Source: Shewanella sp. MTB7 (GTDB lineage Bacteria; Pseudomonadota; Gammaproteobacteria; Enterobacterales; Shewanellaceae). From it: DNA of 64,000 nt. Positions 20,662 to 29,824 of the stretch are shown one piece after another. The stretch is taken from positions 4,822,501 to 4,886,500 of the forward strand of contig NZ_CP085636.1 of assembly GCF_027571385.1 (NCBI RefSeq), given 5' to 3'. Each line of letters starts with the position of its first letter. Position 1 is the stretch's first letter. The notes under the pieces are model-generated. The model was not told the origin of the DNA and made no database searches. It saw only the letters and a list, made by a program, of their open reading frames with translations. The position numbers were made by a program, and so were the translations under genes.

Positions 20662-20677
20662 TACACCTTTATCTTTT

Positions 20678-20704
20678 AAAAGAGCGCTATATGCGCTCTT
20701 TTTT
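20678..20704 (+). terminator. intrinsic terminator downstream of pepO and the repeat
   Basis: A perfect 10-bp stem (AAAAGAGCGC / GCGCTCTTTT) with a 5-nt loop is followed by a T tract. It is separated from the pepO stop by the 266-bp element. Confidence 0.9.
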
Positions 20705-20886
20705 GTTGAAAAATAGGAGTAATCTAACCTTAATAGGTACAAGAAAATGGTCGATACTATCTCTTTCCAGTGGTTGGTATTGTCCATGAACAAAGTTTAA
20801 TTTTTCATTCAGCAAAGATTAAGGAAATCACATATACATTGTTACTTGAAACATTCGCATTCTTAACCAGTTTTGAGGTCCGTAAT

Positions 20887-21687
20887 ATGTTTATGAACAG
20901 TATGAACAAACTATTTAGAACATTTTTTATCTTTCTTCTGCTCCTTTCTACCCGTACCGGTTTTGCTGCAACTCATGAATTTCAAAACCAAGTCAAAGAG
21001 AAAAGTGATAACTATGCAGCTAGGCAATCACTGCCCAAAAATCTCACTGGTCTAAACTCCATCTCAAGTCTTCAGCATCATACTCCCAGACAGACAAGTA
21101 GTGATCTGGAGACCCTATACTCTCAAGCTCAACCCGCTCAGAATGAACTCAATATCCTCATAGAACAGATAATAAAGAATACTGTCCTCACTGCTTCACT
21201 GCCTCAGATAAAGACTTTTGAGCGAGCCCATAATAAGGTCACCACAAAGTTTAATGGTGACGCTAGCCAGATAACAGACCTAGCCAGAGCCAGTATTGTC
21301 GCCCATAACATTCACGATCTCATGCAGGCATACCAGACTCTCAGTGAACAGACAGAGGTTATCCAAGTCAAAAACCGCTTCGCTTCACCAAAAGAGTCTG
21401 GCTACCGAGATCTTAATGCGTTGATTAAGCTGCCCCAAACAGGAATGATTGTCGAAGTTCAACTCCACCTCAATGAAATAGCTAAAATCAAAAGTGGCTC
21501 AGAGCATCAAAATTATCAAGAGGTACAAGGGATCGAAGCGCTTGCGAGCAGTGAAAACAGAAACTTACTTGATGCAGAAACCGCAAGGATTGTTCAGTTA
21601 CGTCAGAGTTCTCACAAGCAATATCATAAGGCTTGGTTGAACTATAAGCGCATTGATAATGCAGGTGTGCTCCAAGCTGCGGCCTAA
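20887..21687 (+). CDS. exported RelA/SpoT-fold nucleotidyltransferase-like protein
   Basis: From ATG 20887 (GAGGT 7 bp upstream) the 266-aa product has a clear Sec signal peptide (NKLFRTFFIFLLLLS, cleavage after GFA). The mature part resembles a RelA/SpoT synthetase fold. It has a basic K/R segment (ERAHNKVTTKF), an ITDLARASIV segment like the family's strand after the D/R motif, then SGYRDLNAL and IVEVQLHL, matching the GYR and EVQ(I/L) core that holds the base and metal. A periplasmic or secreted location is unusual for this fold. A SUKH-superfamily gene follows after 64 bp, suggesting a toxin-immunity pair. The enzymatic activity is inference. Confidence 0.6.
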   Translation: MFMNSMNKLFRTFFIFLLLLSTRTGFAATHEFQNQVKEKSDNYAARQSLPKNLTGLNSISSLQHHTPRQTSSDLETLYSQAQPAQNELNILIEQIIKNTVLTASLPQIKTFERAHNKVTTKFNGDASQITDLARASIVAHNIHDLMQAYQTLSEQTEVIQVKNRFASPKESGYRDLNALIKLPQTGMIVEVQLHLNEIAKIKSGSEHQNYQEVQGIEALASSENRNLLDAETARIVQLRQSSHKQYHKAWLNYKRIDNAGVLQAAA

Positions 21688-21751
21688 CTAACAAATTCAC
21701 TCGATTCGGGATATACTCCCATTTCACTGATAGCTAACTAGCGAAGAGACA

Positions 21752-22159
21752 ATGCACGACATCATAGAGCAACTACAGGAAATGAGTGAAACCGTTCCTA
21801 TTCCTTTAGAACTTCCAACATTCGATCAGCTCGTCATGGCCGAAGAGGAAATTTTAATGCCTCTACCCGGAGAGTTAAAACAGTATCTGCTCTACGCCAG
21901 TGATGTTATCTATGGTTCGCTAGAACCTGTTACTGTCAGCGATCCAAACTCCCATACTTTTCTTCCTGAAGTCACTGCATACGCTTGGTCTATTGGCATG
22001 TCCCGTGAGTACGTTCCAATTTGTCAGCAGGGCAATAGCAACAACTTCTACTGTATTGATCAAGAAGGACAGGTGCTGTTATGGAACGAGAATGGAACCG
22101 AAAGTGAGTACTGGGAATCGTTGTGGGAATGGGTCGAACAAGTCTGGATGAAGAGTTAA
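21752..22159 (+). CDS. SMI1/KNR4 (SUKH) family protein, possible immunity protein
   Basis: This 135-aa acidic protein has a SUKH-type pattern: PLPGELKQYLLYASDV near residue 35 (the family's 'lP.dy..fl...nG' segment) and a later WSIG...YVPICQQGNSNNFYCID segment like the family's 'fiPIa..g.gd.y.id'. The C-terminus is rich in W and E. SUKH proteins are common immunity partners of polymorphic toxins. It lies 64 bp downstream of, and in line with, the exported RelA/SpoT-like gene. There is no signal peptide, so it would act in the cytoplasm. Confidence 0.75.
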   Translation: MHDIIEQLQEMSETVPIPLELPTFDQLVMAEEEILMPLPGELKQYLLYASDVIYGSLEPVTVSDPNSHTFLPEVTAYAWSIGMSREYVPICQQGNSNNFYCIDQEGQVLLWNENGTESEYWESLWEWVEQVWMKS

Positions 22160-22184
22160 GTTCAAATTAGAGTTTCTAGGCTTG

Positions 22185-22268
22185 GGTTCTAGGTTCTAGG
22201 TTCTAGGTTCTAGGTTCTAGGTTCTAGGTTCTAGGTTCTAGGTTCTAGGTTCTAGGTTCTAGGTTCTA
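22185..22268. repeat. heptanucleotide tandem repeat, 12 x GGTTCTA
   Basis: Twelve perfect head-to-tail copies of the 7-bp unit GGTTCTA span 84 bp, with a degenerate copy just before. They lie in the 172-bp gap between the SUKH and DUF4447-like genes, which are on the same strand. A perfect array like this should vary in copy number by slippage. Confidence 0.97.
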
Positions 22269-22331
22269 GCATGTCAAGCGTTTATCTTTTCGCTTCAAAC
22301 TAGCGAAAAGTCTATATATATTGGAAATACA

Positions 22332-22832
22332 ATGTCAAAGAGTTCAGGCTTAAATGCCATTGAAATAAAGTACCTGCGTTTATCTTTAGGCCTCACTCCT
22401 GCGCAAGTTGGTGAGCTGAGTAAAGCAACTGAAGAGGATGTTATCGCATGGGAAGCGGGCGAGAAACCTGTATCTGGTTTAGCAGAAAAGAAGCTAATCG
22501 AAATCGATGAGACCATCGAGATGCAGGTACTTAATACGTGTGATGGTATCGAGGAACTATTCAAGCAGGAACCAAAGCGTAAGCTTAGCTTCGTGGTTTA
22601 CCCAACTCAAGCGCTTTACGCACAATATAACCCTGAATTTTTAGGTGCTCTACCACTTACAGAGCTCTATAACACCTCAGCTTGGCGCATTAAGAAAGAG
22701 TGTCAACTTATCTTAGAGGTTGATGTCACTTTAGTGGCATTAGAAATTGAAAGTTATAAAGCCTACCGTGAAAAAGAGGGCTTGAAAGAGAGTCGTGAAA
22801 ACCGAGCAAAATGGGCGGCAGCACAGCTTTAG
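22332..22832 (+). CDS. DUF4447-like helix-turn-helix protein
   Basis: This 166-aa cytoplasmic protein has an N-terminal XRE-like helix-turn-helix (about residues 8-50, with [25 protein letters not shown]). A C-terminal alpha/beta part of unknown function follows. I recognise it as resembling the DUF4447 / YdiL-type family common in Shewanella; the family name is from memory and should be checked. Its stop codon overlaps the first base of a GTTTCGA tandem array, which is followed by a terminator. DNA binding is plausible but not shown. Confidence 0.65.
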   Translation: MSKSSGLNAIEIKYLRLSLGLTPAQVGELSKATEEDVIAWEAGEKPVSGLAEKKLIEIDETIEMQVLNTCDGIEELFKQEPKRKLSFVVYPTQALYAQYNPEFLGALPLTELYNTSAWRIKKECQLILEVDVTLVALEIESYKAYREKEGLKESRENRAKWAAAQL

Positions 22833-22866
22833 TTTCGAGTTTCGAGTTTCGAGTTTCGAGTTTCGA
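22832..22866. repeat. heptanucleotide tandem repeat, 5 x GTTTCGA
   Basis: Five perfect copies of GTTTCGA begin at the last base of the upstream stop codon and end 7 bp before a terminator stem. The same unit occurs six times at 33379-33420. Confidence 0.97.
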
Positions 22867-22873
22867 AGAGCAT

Positions 22874-22912
22874 AAACGAAAAAAGCATCTTTCATAGATG
22901 CTTTTTTCGTTT
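22874..22912. terminator. bidirectional intrinsic terminator
   Basis: A perfect 17-bp stem (AAACGAAAAAAGCATCT and its complement) with a 5-nt loop lies between the convergent DUF4447-like and glutathione transferase genes. Confidence 0.93.
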
Positions 22913-22940
22913 CTAACAGATGAGATTATAGTGAGAAAAG

Positions 22941-23564
22941 CTACTCGGCACCCGCCATCTCCTTTTCTAGCGCTTTGGTCATTGCTGGTCTGGATGTTAC
23001 ACGGTCACGATAAGCCGCTAACTTAGGCGGAATGTCTTGCTCGAACCGTGTTGCCCATAATAGAGTATGCCCTAATAATATGTCTGCTGCTGACAGCTTA
23101 TCACCAAGCAAAAACTCACTATCAGGCAACCAGTTTTCAGCAATCGCAGCCGCCTTATCAAACTCCCATTTAGCCACGGCAAACATACTCTGCTGACGTA
23201 ACTCCTCGGGCAGGGCAAACTTATGTTTACCTATGGTCCACAGTGGCTGCTCCAATTCACAGGTAATAAAACTCACCCATTGATGATGCAGCGCACTTGC
23301 ATTGCTTCCCCTCTGAGGCAGCAAATTTCCATCACCATACTTTTCGGCAAGATACAGCACAATTGCTGCCGACTCAGTAATCACTAAATCATTTTCAACC
23401 AAGGCGGGTACCTTACCGCAGGGATTAATGGCCAGAAAAGCTTCGCTGCGACTATCGCCCTTAGCAAAGTTGATAAAATGGTATTGCCAATCGAGCCCTA
23501 ACTCTTCAAGCATCCAAGATACGCGCAGTGAACGGCTACGAGGCACGCCATATAACTTAATCAT
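22941..23564 (-). CDS. glutathione S-transferase family protein
   Basis: From the ATG at 23564 (AGGAG 5 bp upstream; a GTG two codons earlier also fits) the product is 207 aa. The N-terminal thioredoxin-like domain (about 1-80) has the YGVPRSRSLRVSWML start and the glutathione-binding KVPALVENDLVITESAAI segment. The C-terminal helical domain has the N-capping box SAADILLGHTLLW. A cytoplasmic detoxification or thiol-transfer enzyme of unassigned class, monocistronic. Confidence 0.92.
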   Translation of the reverse strand: MIKLYGVPRSRSLRVSWMLEELGLDWQYHFINFAKGDSRSEAFLAINPCGKVPALVENDLVITESAAIVLYLAEKYGDGNLLPQRGSNASALHHQWVSFITCELEQPLWTIGKHKFALPEELRQQSMFAVAKWEFDKAAAIAENWLPDSEFLLGDKLSAADILLGHTLLWATRFEQDIPPKLAAYRDRVTSRPAMTKALEKEMAGAE

Positions 23565-23613
23565 TCTCACTCCTTCGACAATTAGCTTTTTATAAGTGTG
23601 TTGCCATTAAAGC

Positions 23614-23641
23614 AAAAAAAACGGCCCAAGTACGACCGTTT
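23614..23641 (-). terminator. intrinsic terminator of the TonB receptor gene
   Basis: On the minus strand AAACGG pairs with CCGTTT across an 11-nt loop, followed by a run of eight T. It lies about 40 bp past the receptor stop. The stem is short, but the T tract is strong. Confidence 0.6.
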
Positions 23642-23678
23642 AGTATTTAGTTACAGTTTAAATTTTCAACAGATAAAT

Positions 23679-26300
23679 TTAGAAGCTATAACTCGCTTGC
23701 AAGTATACGAAACGTCCCTGTCCACTGTGCACTGAAGTCACAAAGCCCATAAAGTCGTGATAAGAGAACGGTGGCTCTTCATCGAACAGGTTAGTCGCAC
23801 CCAGTGTTAATACTGTATCGGGTAATCCATAATAGTTAACCGAAGCATCAACCGTCATCATGGCATCAATGTTGTCCATGCCCTCTTTTTGAACGACCTC
23901 TTTTTGATCAAATTCGCCAATATAATTCACACCCACATAGGACCTAAAATCACTGATGGTCCAATCAACGCCAGCAGTCCAACGTACTTTAGGTTGCTCA
24001 AATTCTCCCACTCGAATATTGGTCCTTTTCTCTCCAGGCTTATCAAGACTAGCTGGGCGTTTATCGTCGTACTTGAAAACATAGTTCAACATATAACTGA
24101 ATTTAAACTCACCAGCATCGGTCTCTAGCAGATATTTTGCATCCAAATCTAAACCTGTGGTGACGAGATCGCCGATATTCTGAAATGAGTCATAGATGGT
24201 GACGACTTCACCGGGATCATTTGGAATGGTCGAAGGTAGACGCTCGACGACGCTAGGGTCATCACCATAGTTACTGAATACAAATTGGGTGTCTGAATCA
24301 ATTATACTGTTAATATCATAGCTATAGTAATCAAGAGTAAAGTTAAATTCCTCGGTTACATTGTAGATCATACCTAAGTTATAGCTTGTGGACTCTTCCG
24401 GCCCTAAATCCGGATTACCCTCAAACACAGCAGTGTACTCTTGCGTCTCACAAGCCTTATTAATGTTCCCCACCGCTGCACAACGTATTGTATCCACAAG
24501 CCCTGGTGACTCATCGGTACGACCTAAACCCAGTTGAGCCAATGATGGCGCTCTAAATGCAGTGCCCCAAGAGCCTCTAAAGGAGAGATCTTCTGTGGCT
24601 GACCATAAGAGTGCCACTTTAGGATCGGTTGTTGTACCAAAATCACTGTAATTCTCATGACGAGCGGCTATCTGCAGCTCTAATGAGTCAAGAAGTGGCA
24701 CACTTAATTCGACATAGAAAGCGGTGCTATCTCGCTCACCATTGGCCTGAGTCGCCTCAGTGCCAAATACTTCACCGCGCAAAAATTGATCATCGGGATT
24801 ATCACTGATTGATTGTTCTCGATACTCTGCTCCCATAGCCACCATCAGCTCACCAGCTGGCAACTCCATGATAGGGCCGGAGATTTTTGCATCTATTGAG
24901 CGGTTAGTCGACTCACCAAAACGATTGGTGGTGGTTTCGATAAAATCTAACGCTGCTTGGGTATTTGTTGAAGGCTCAAACGGGTTCCAACTGCCATTGT
25001 CTATCGCTTCTTGGGCACGGCGAGAGTTAGGGAAACCATCAATGCCGCGCTCAATAGACTTACTGTTTATATAGCTAAATGCCGTTTCCCAATCCCAATC
25101 GCCAAACTGACCATTGAGCCCTACGATAGTTCGATAGTAATCTGATTCAACTTCTTTTAGACGATTACCAATATCCACCATACGTCGACGCATAGTCAGG
25201 TCTTCATTATAAAACTCATGGGTTGGCATATCGGCGAAAGGGTGATTTGGATTGTTGGCTGACATAAACAACTCATTAAAGCTTGGGCTACCGGCACCTT
25301 TAATCGTTGTTGTTGAGGTTTGGCCATTAAACTCAAGGAAGCCGCTAACATTATCATTAATTTCGTACTTACCCATATAATTGACACTAAAGCGCTTATT
25401 CTCAGGCACCATGGTCATCATAGGCGCATAATCATAGCGACACAGGTTATTGGCTAAATCGATATCCTCTGGAGCACAGACATCATTGCCAAAGGTATCC
25501 GGCAGGCGATTGGTTGGATCTGAAGCTAATGCAACTGTACCAGGAAAACCTGAAGAACTTCTCATATCTTCAGCAAAGGGATCATTAGGCCTTAACGCCG
25601 ATTGATTAGATGATCTTGAGTAATCACGATCGCCATAGAGTAACTCTTCGCGATTAAAATAATCTAAAATAAAGGTATGGCTACTTTTCTCAGTATGGCT
25701 TCCCCACACTAAACTAACAGTCTCCTCCTTCCCTCCACCAGCAGAAGTATCACCGACTCTGGCAATGATCTCAGCGCCATCAATATCATCTTTAAGAATA
25801 ATATTAATTACACCAGCGATAGCATCTGAACCATAGGTCGCTGACGCCCCATCTTTAAGAATATCAACACGTTTAATAGCTGATACAGGAATGTTGTTAA
25901 TATCAACAAAAGCGGTATCAATGCCCTTAGCAAATGGACTCACCGATACGCGGCGCCCATTCACCAAGATTAATGTGGAGTCAGCACCGAGTCCACGTAG
26001 TGAAACACTTGAGCCACCATTAGCCGTATCATCACTGCTGTTAGCTTGTGTAGAGAAAGTACCTTGTCCTGAAATAGGAAGTTTCGAAAATAAACCTATC
26101 AAATCAGTGGCCCCAGAGTTACTAATGTCCTCTTCTGATATCGATGTTACCGGTGAAGGTCCTTCCATATCGGTACGTTTAATATGGGAACCAGTAACTT
26201 GAATACGTTCAACAGACTCTTCTGCCGCTATTATGTTAGGTGCGTAAACAGCTGTTACAGCCGCAGCGCACAGGCTAGGTAAAGCTTGTAGTAATTTCAT
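23679..26300 (-). CDS. TonB-dependent outer-membrane receptor
   Basis: From the ATG at 26300 (AGAGG 6 bp upstream) the product is 873 aa. It has a signal peptide and an N-terminal TonB-box-like segment (VERIQVTGSHIKR). The plug domain follows (about 45-170, with GADSTLILVNGRRV and ATYGSDAIAGVINIIL). A large 22-strand barrel ends in an aromatic residue (ASYSF), as outer-membrane proteins need. The GSHIKR-type start is typical of receptors common in Shewanella and Alteromonas for peptide, sugar or other non-siderophore substrates. No transport substrate can be assigned. No Fur box was found upstream. Confidence 0.93.
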   Translation of the reverse strand: MKLLQALPSLCAAAVTAVYAPNIIAAEESVERIQVTGSHIKRTDMEGPSPVTSISEEDISNSGATDLIGLFSKLPISGQGTFSTQANSSDDTANGGSSVSLRGLGADSTLILVNGRRVSVSPFAKGIDTAFVDINNIPVSAIKRVDILKDGASATYGSDAIAGVINIILKDDIDGAEIIARVGDTSAGGGKEETVSLVWGSHTEKSSHTFILDYFNREELLYGDRDYSRSSNQSALRPNDPFAEDMRSSSGFPGTVALASDPTNRLPDTFGNDVCAPEDIDLANNLCRYDYAPMMTMVPENKRFSVNYMGKYEINDNVSGFLEFNGQTSTTTIKGAGSPSFNELFMSANNPNHPFADMPTHEFYNEDLTMRRRMVDIGNRLKEVESDYYRTIVGLNGQFGDWDWETAFSYINSKSIERGIDGFPNSRRAQEAIDNGSWNPFEPSTNTQAALDFIETTTNRFGESTNRSIDAKISGPIMELPAGELMVAMGAEYREQSISDNPDDQFLRGEVFGTEATQANGERDSTAFYVELSVPLLDSLELQIAARHENYSDFGTTTDPKVALLWSATEDLSFRGSWGTAFRAPSLAQLGLGRTDESPGLVDTIRCAAVGNINKACETQEYTAVFEGNPDLGPEESTSYNLGMIYNVTEEFNFTLDYYSYDINSIIDSDTQFVFSNYGDDPSVVERLPSTIPNDPGEVVTIYDSFQNIGDLVTTGLDLDAKYLLETDAGEFKFSYMLNYVFKYDDKRPASLDKPGEKRTNIRVGEFEQPKVRWTAGVDWTISDFRSYVGVNYIGEFDQKEVVQKEGMDNIDAMMTVDASVNYYGLPDTVLTLGATNLFDEEPPFSYHDFMGFVTSVHSGQGRFVYLQASYSF

Positions 26301-26678
26301 AATCATCCTCTGATTTAAGTTTTATATTTTTATATTTATTTTTTATGTGATTCGACTACTACAAACTTCAGTCACGTTACTCAAACAATCACAAAACCCA
26401 ACCTAAGGGCTAAATTAGTAAAGTCAAATGAATAGATGGAGATAAAATGTAAAAATTCGTAAAAATAGGTATAAGATAGCCAATATAAGCCAGATAATTT
26501 AACTGTTTAAAATCAATAGCTTAGATGGTTTCACTCTAGCTATATTTTATATCTCTGAGGAAATAAATATTCTGAACAGTGACGTTAAACTGTGGAGTGA
26601 AAAATACTCCCTTTAAACTAGGTCATAAGCATGTCATATTCTATGGCACTGCTTAAATATGAAATTAGAATAGGTAAA
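26301..26678. other. A/T-rich divergent intergenic region
   Basis: About 380 bp separate the divergent TonB receptor and Nramp-like genes (the gene boundary on the right depends on the start chosen). The region is A/T-rich, with runs such as TTTTATATTTTTATATTTATTTTTTATG just before the receptor. I see no clear operator, riboswitch or Fur/MntR box. Confidence 0.5.
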
Positions 26679-27953
26679 ATGGAAAAGTTGTACCCACAAA
26701 ATAATAATCTTAACACCTCCTTATTAACACGATTTCAATATTTTCTAGCGGCATTAGGGCCTGGGATTTTAATGGCTGCCGCAGCGATTGGCGCTTCTCA
26801 CTTAGTCTCTTCGACGCGGGCTGGTGCCGAATTTGGTTGGCAGCTCGCTTGGGTCATTCTTGCCGTTAATCTACTCAAGTACCCTTTTTTTGCTGCAGGT
26901 GCTCGTTATACCGCTGCTACTGGTGAGAGCCTACTCCACGGTTACCTAAAACAAGGGCGAGGCTACCTACTGCTCTTTAGTGGATTAAATACCTTTGCCG
27001 CTATCGCCAGCACCGCAGGTGTGACCATGCTAACCGCTGCTATGTTGACGCTATTTATACCGCTATCAATCGATCTACTCGCCTTAATTGTGCTGCTTTC
27101 TAGTATTGCTCTGTTAATTTTTGGCCACTATACCTTGCTCGATAAATTGACTAAGGTCATCATGCTCAGCCTTACTATCAGCACATTAGTTGCTGTCGCG
27201 TTAGCGTTTAATATCCCGCCGGTCATGAAGCCAGACTTTATCTCACAGTCTCCTTGGCAGTGGGCCAATATAGGTTTCTTAATTGCCATGATGGGTTGGA
27301 TGCCAGCACCAATAGAAGTCAGCACTTGGAACTCATTATGGTTACTAGAAAAACAAAAAAAGCAGCCAATATCTAAACAGCAGGCCATTTTGGACTTTAA
27401 CTTTGGCTACTTGCTCACTGCGCTGTTAGCTATTGTCTTCTTAGCCTTAGGGTCGCTGGTTATGCATGGCAGTGGTGAACACTTCTCTGCATCAGGGGCT
27501 AAGTTCGCCAGTCAACTTATCACCTTGTATAGTCAGGTTCTCGGCAATGAAACTCGCTATCTTATTAGCACTGTCGCCCTACTCTGCATCTTTAGCACCA
27601 CTGTCACTGTGATCGATGGTTATAGCCGCACCTTAAATATGGGCTGGCAACTTTTGACTAAACAACAGGACTCAGATAAACGCCTAACTGGCATCATGCT
27701 TACAATCTGTACACTGGGGCTAGCCATCATTGTTTTCTTTAAAGGCGCCCTGCTGCCTTTACTTGAATTGGTGATGATCCTCGCTTTCATGACTACGGTT
27801 ATTTTTGCCTGGCTCAACTACAAGCTGATGACCAGTGAAGCCTTGCCAGAAAAAGATAGATACGGTAATAAGATGAAAGCGTTATCTTTGTTGGGAATGA
27901 TTTACCTACTCGGGTTTGCAGGCCTGTTTATCTACTGGATAGTATCTAAGTAA
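26679..27953 (+). CDS. Nramp-family-like divalent cation transporter with atypical metal site
   Basis: This protein of about 424 aa has about 11 membrane helices and the Nramp fold. The family's TM1 normally carries DPGN and TM6 carries MPH, which bind Mn2+/Fe2+. Here TM1 reads GPGILMAAAAIGASHL and TM6 reads MMGWMPAPIEV, so the aspartate, asparagine and histidine are missing. This resembles Nramp relatives with altered substrate, so manganese uptake should not be assumed. Starts at 26631 (AGG 8 bp upstream) and 26679 are both possible; 26679 fits family length. It may be co-transcribed with the serine hydrolase 42 bp downstream. Confidence 0.8.
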   Translation: MEKLYPQNNNLNTSLLTRFQYFLAALGPGILMAAAAIGASHLVSSTRAGAEFGWQLAWVILAVNLLKYPFFAAGARYTAATGESLLHGYLKQGRGYLLLFSGLNTFAAIASTAGVTMLTAAMLTLFIPLSIDLLALIVLLSSIALLIFGHYTLLDKLTKVIMLSLTISTLVAVALAFNIPPVMKPDFISQSPWQWANIGFLIAMMGWMPAPIEVSTWNSLWLLEKQKKQPISKQQAILDFNFGYLLTALLAIVFLALGSLVMHGSGEHFSASGAKFASQLITLYSQVLGNETRYLISTVALLCIFSTTVTVIDGYSRTLNMGWQLLTKQQDSDKRLTGIMLTICTLGLAIIVFFKGALLPLLELVMILAFMTTVIFAWLNYKLMTSEALPEKDRYGNKMKALSLLGMIYLLGFAGLFIYWIVSK

Positions 27954-27995
27954 AGTAACCCTGATAACCAAGCCGTTAGGTAGGAATACAATTCA

Positions 27996-29054
27996 ATGAG
28001 ATACATCAAAACAGCCACCATGTCTGTGACGCTGCTTTTGTGCATGGCACAGTCTGGTTATAGCCATTCAGCAGAAATAGAGAGCAGTGATTATCAAGCC
28101 CTTATCGAATCAATACTTGATAAAGCTGCAGTCCCTTTCAGTGGCAGAGTGTTGCTTTCAAAAAATGGTAAGCTTCTCGCCTCTGTGACAAAGGGAGAGG
28201 GGATCACGCTCAACTCCAGTTTTGTTATGGCTTCACAGTCGAAACAGATCACTGCCGTACTGGTTATGCAAGCCGTCGACAATGGAAAGCTAAACCTGAA
28301 GCACACTCTCAATCATTACCTTAATCAGCAGGGTACAACCAAAGAATTTCCTCGGTTTGCTCACTATGACAAACGTATCACCTTGGAACAACTTCTTAGT
28401 CACACCTCAGGTATTAATCACTTAGGAAAACCCAATCTATTTAAACCGGGAACAAAGTTTCACTATTCAAACTTAGGCTACACAGTACTGGCTCAAGTGC
28501 TGGAACAGATCAATCATCTCAGCTTTCAAGCACAGATCACGAACCTAGATCAAATTAATCAACTCAAAGGAATTTCAGCCAGAACTGGCACTATCGATAA
28601 GCTCCACAGCCAGATACCCTCTCTCGCTTATGGAAAAGTCGAGACCAATAGAAAGTTATCCCCTACTGATTTAACCATAACCCATGAGTTGATTCCCGCT
28701 GGCGGGCTCATGAGCACAGCCCCTGCTTTTGCTCGCTTTATGCATCAACTGCATACAGGAAAATTGATGAGTGATACAAGTTATGCATTGATGACTCAGG
28801 CGCACACCACTCGTCCCCATCGCTGGCCTGAAATGAACTATGGCTACGGTTTACAAATAAATGAACAAGATGGAATAATCGAATACAGCCACAGCGGCTA
28901 TCTACCTGGTTATATGTCCCTATCACTGCATTATCCTCAAGCGAATTTAGACCTCATTGTGCTTGAGAGTACCTCTTTATCTCTTAATGATATAAAGCGC
29001 ACTTTTTCACTACACGATCAGATGCGCACCGCCATTAGAACACTCGTGAAATAG
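27996..29054 (+). CDS. exported serine hydrolase (class C beta-lactamase / PBP-like)
   Basis: This 352-aa protein has a Sec signal peptide (about residues 1-27). The class C fold motifs are visible: SxxK as ASQSK near residue 75 (nucleophile serine and lysine), YSN near 158 and HSG near 296. Relatives include AmpC, AmpH-like peptidases and esterases (EstB). With no close match to AmpC, a peptidase or esterase role in the periplasm is more likely than antibiotic resistance. It lies 42 bp after the Nramp-like gene. Confidence 0.85.
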   Translation: MRYIKTATMSVTLLLCMAQSGYSHSAEIESSDYQALIESILDKAAVPFSGRVLLSKNGKLLASVTKGEGITLNSSFVMASQSKQITAVLVMQAVDNGKLNLKHTLNHYLNQQGTTKEFPRFAHYDKRITLEQLLSHTSGINHLGKPNLFKPGTKFHYSNLGYTVLAQVLEQINHLSFQAQITNLDQINQLKGISARTGTIDKLHSQIPSLAYGKVETNRKLSPTDLTITHELIPAGGLMSTAPAFARFMHQLHTGKLMSDTSYALMTQAHTTRPHRWPEMNYGYGLQINEQDGIIEYSHSGYLPGYMSLSLHYPQANLDLIVLESTSLSLNDIKRTFSLHDQMRTAIRTLVK

Positions 29055-29268
29055 ACAAGCTCACTGGATAAAAATAAAACAAATAACTGACACCAAACTC
29101 AGTGATACTGATTTTGCCAAGGGAACAACCATTACCTAAAATCAATATATTGCCTAAAGCACATTAAATTCCCGCTGAATCCTGCATTTCCAAGTAGCTT
29201 GGGTATATAATGTCGCCAAATGATGATTGCGCAGCCGCGCAATCGCGTAGATGAAAGAATGAAGACTT

Positions 29269-29733
29269 ATGATAAACAATGATATTTTACGCCGTGTCCG
29301 TTTCGTGTTTGATTACCAAAATGCAAAAATGATTAAAATTTTCGCAAAGGTAAATCATGAAATGACGCAAGAGCTTCTACTCAACATGCTTAAGAAAGAG
29401 TCAGAAGAGGGCTATCAACCATGTAATGACAAGACTATGTGTCTTTTCTTAGATGGTTTAATCATTGAAAAACGTGGTCTTAAAGAGGGTGCTGAAATTC
29501 CTGAGCCAGTATCTCAACTGAACAACAACCTAATTTTTAAGAAGTTAAGAGTGGCACTTGAGATGCGTGAAGACGACATCATTAGCACTTTAGCATTAGC
29601 CGAGTTCAATATGTCTAAGTCTGAATTAGGTGCATTATTTAGAAAGCCAGGTCATAAACACTTTAAAGAGTGTGGCGATCAAGTATTACGTAATTTCCTA
29701 GCGGGTCTATCGCTTAAGCTTCGCGGTAAGTAA
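29269..29733 (+). CDS. yehS: DUF1456 family protein (YehS)
   Basis: This 154-aa protein is made of two DUF1456 repeats (about 3-70 and 85-150, each beginning with a NNxxxRxxR/KxLRVALEM pattern), matching the length of E. coli YehS (156 aa). DUF1456 proteins are cytoplasmic with unknown function. The gene is monocistronic. Its 215-bp upstream region holds a short palindrome (CCAAGTAGCTTGG) that looks like part of a dispersed repeat. Confidence 0.9.
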   Translation: MINNDILRRVRFVFDYQNAKMIKIFAKVNHEMTQELLLNMLKKESEEGYQPCNDKTMCLFLDGLIIEKRGLKEGAEIPEPVSQLNNNLIFKKLRVALEMREDDIISTLALAEFNMSKSELGALFRKPGHKHFKECGDQVLRNFLAGLSLKLRGK

Positions 29734-29824
29734 TCACCCTAAAAAATGATATCCAATGCGTCTCAGTTACACCTGAAACGCATTTCATCTGATTGACTGA
29801 AACCCCACAACCTTTAAATCACTA

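Noticed and set aside
22185..22268. Short CRISPR-like array
   Set aside because: Units are contiguous 7-mers with no spacers and no cas genes nearby; it is a simple tandem repeat. The same applies to the other two arrays.
27996..29054. AmpC beta-lactamase resistance gene
   Set aside because: The serine hydrolase motifs are shared by peptidases and esterases, and there is no ampR neighbour or close AmpC similarity.
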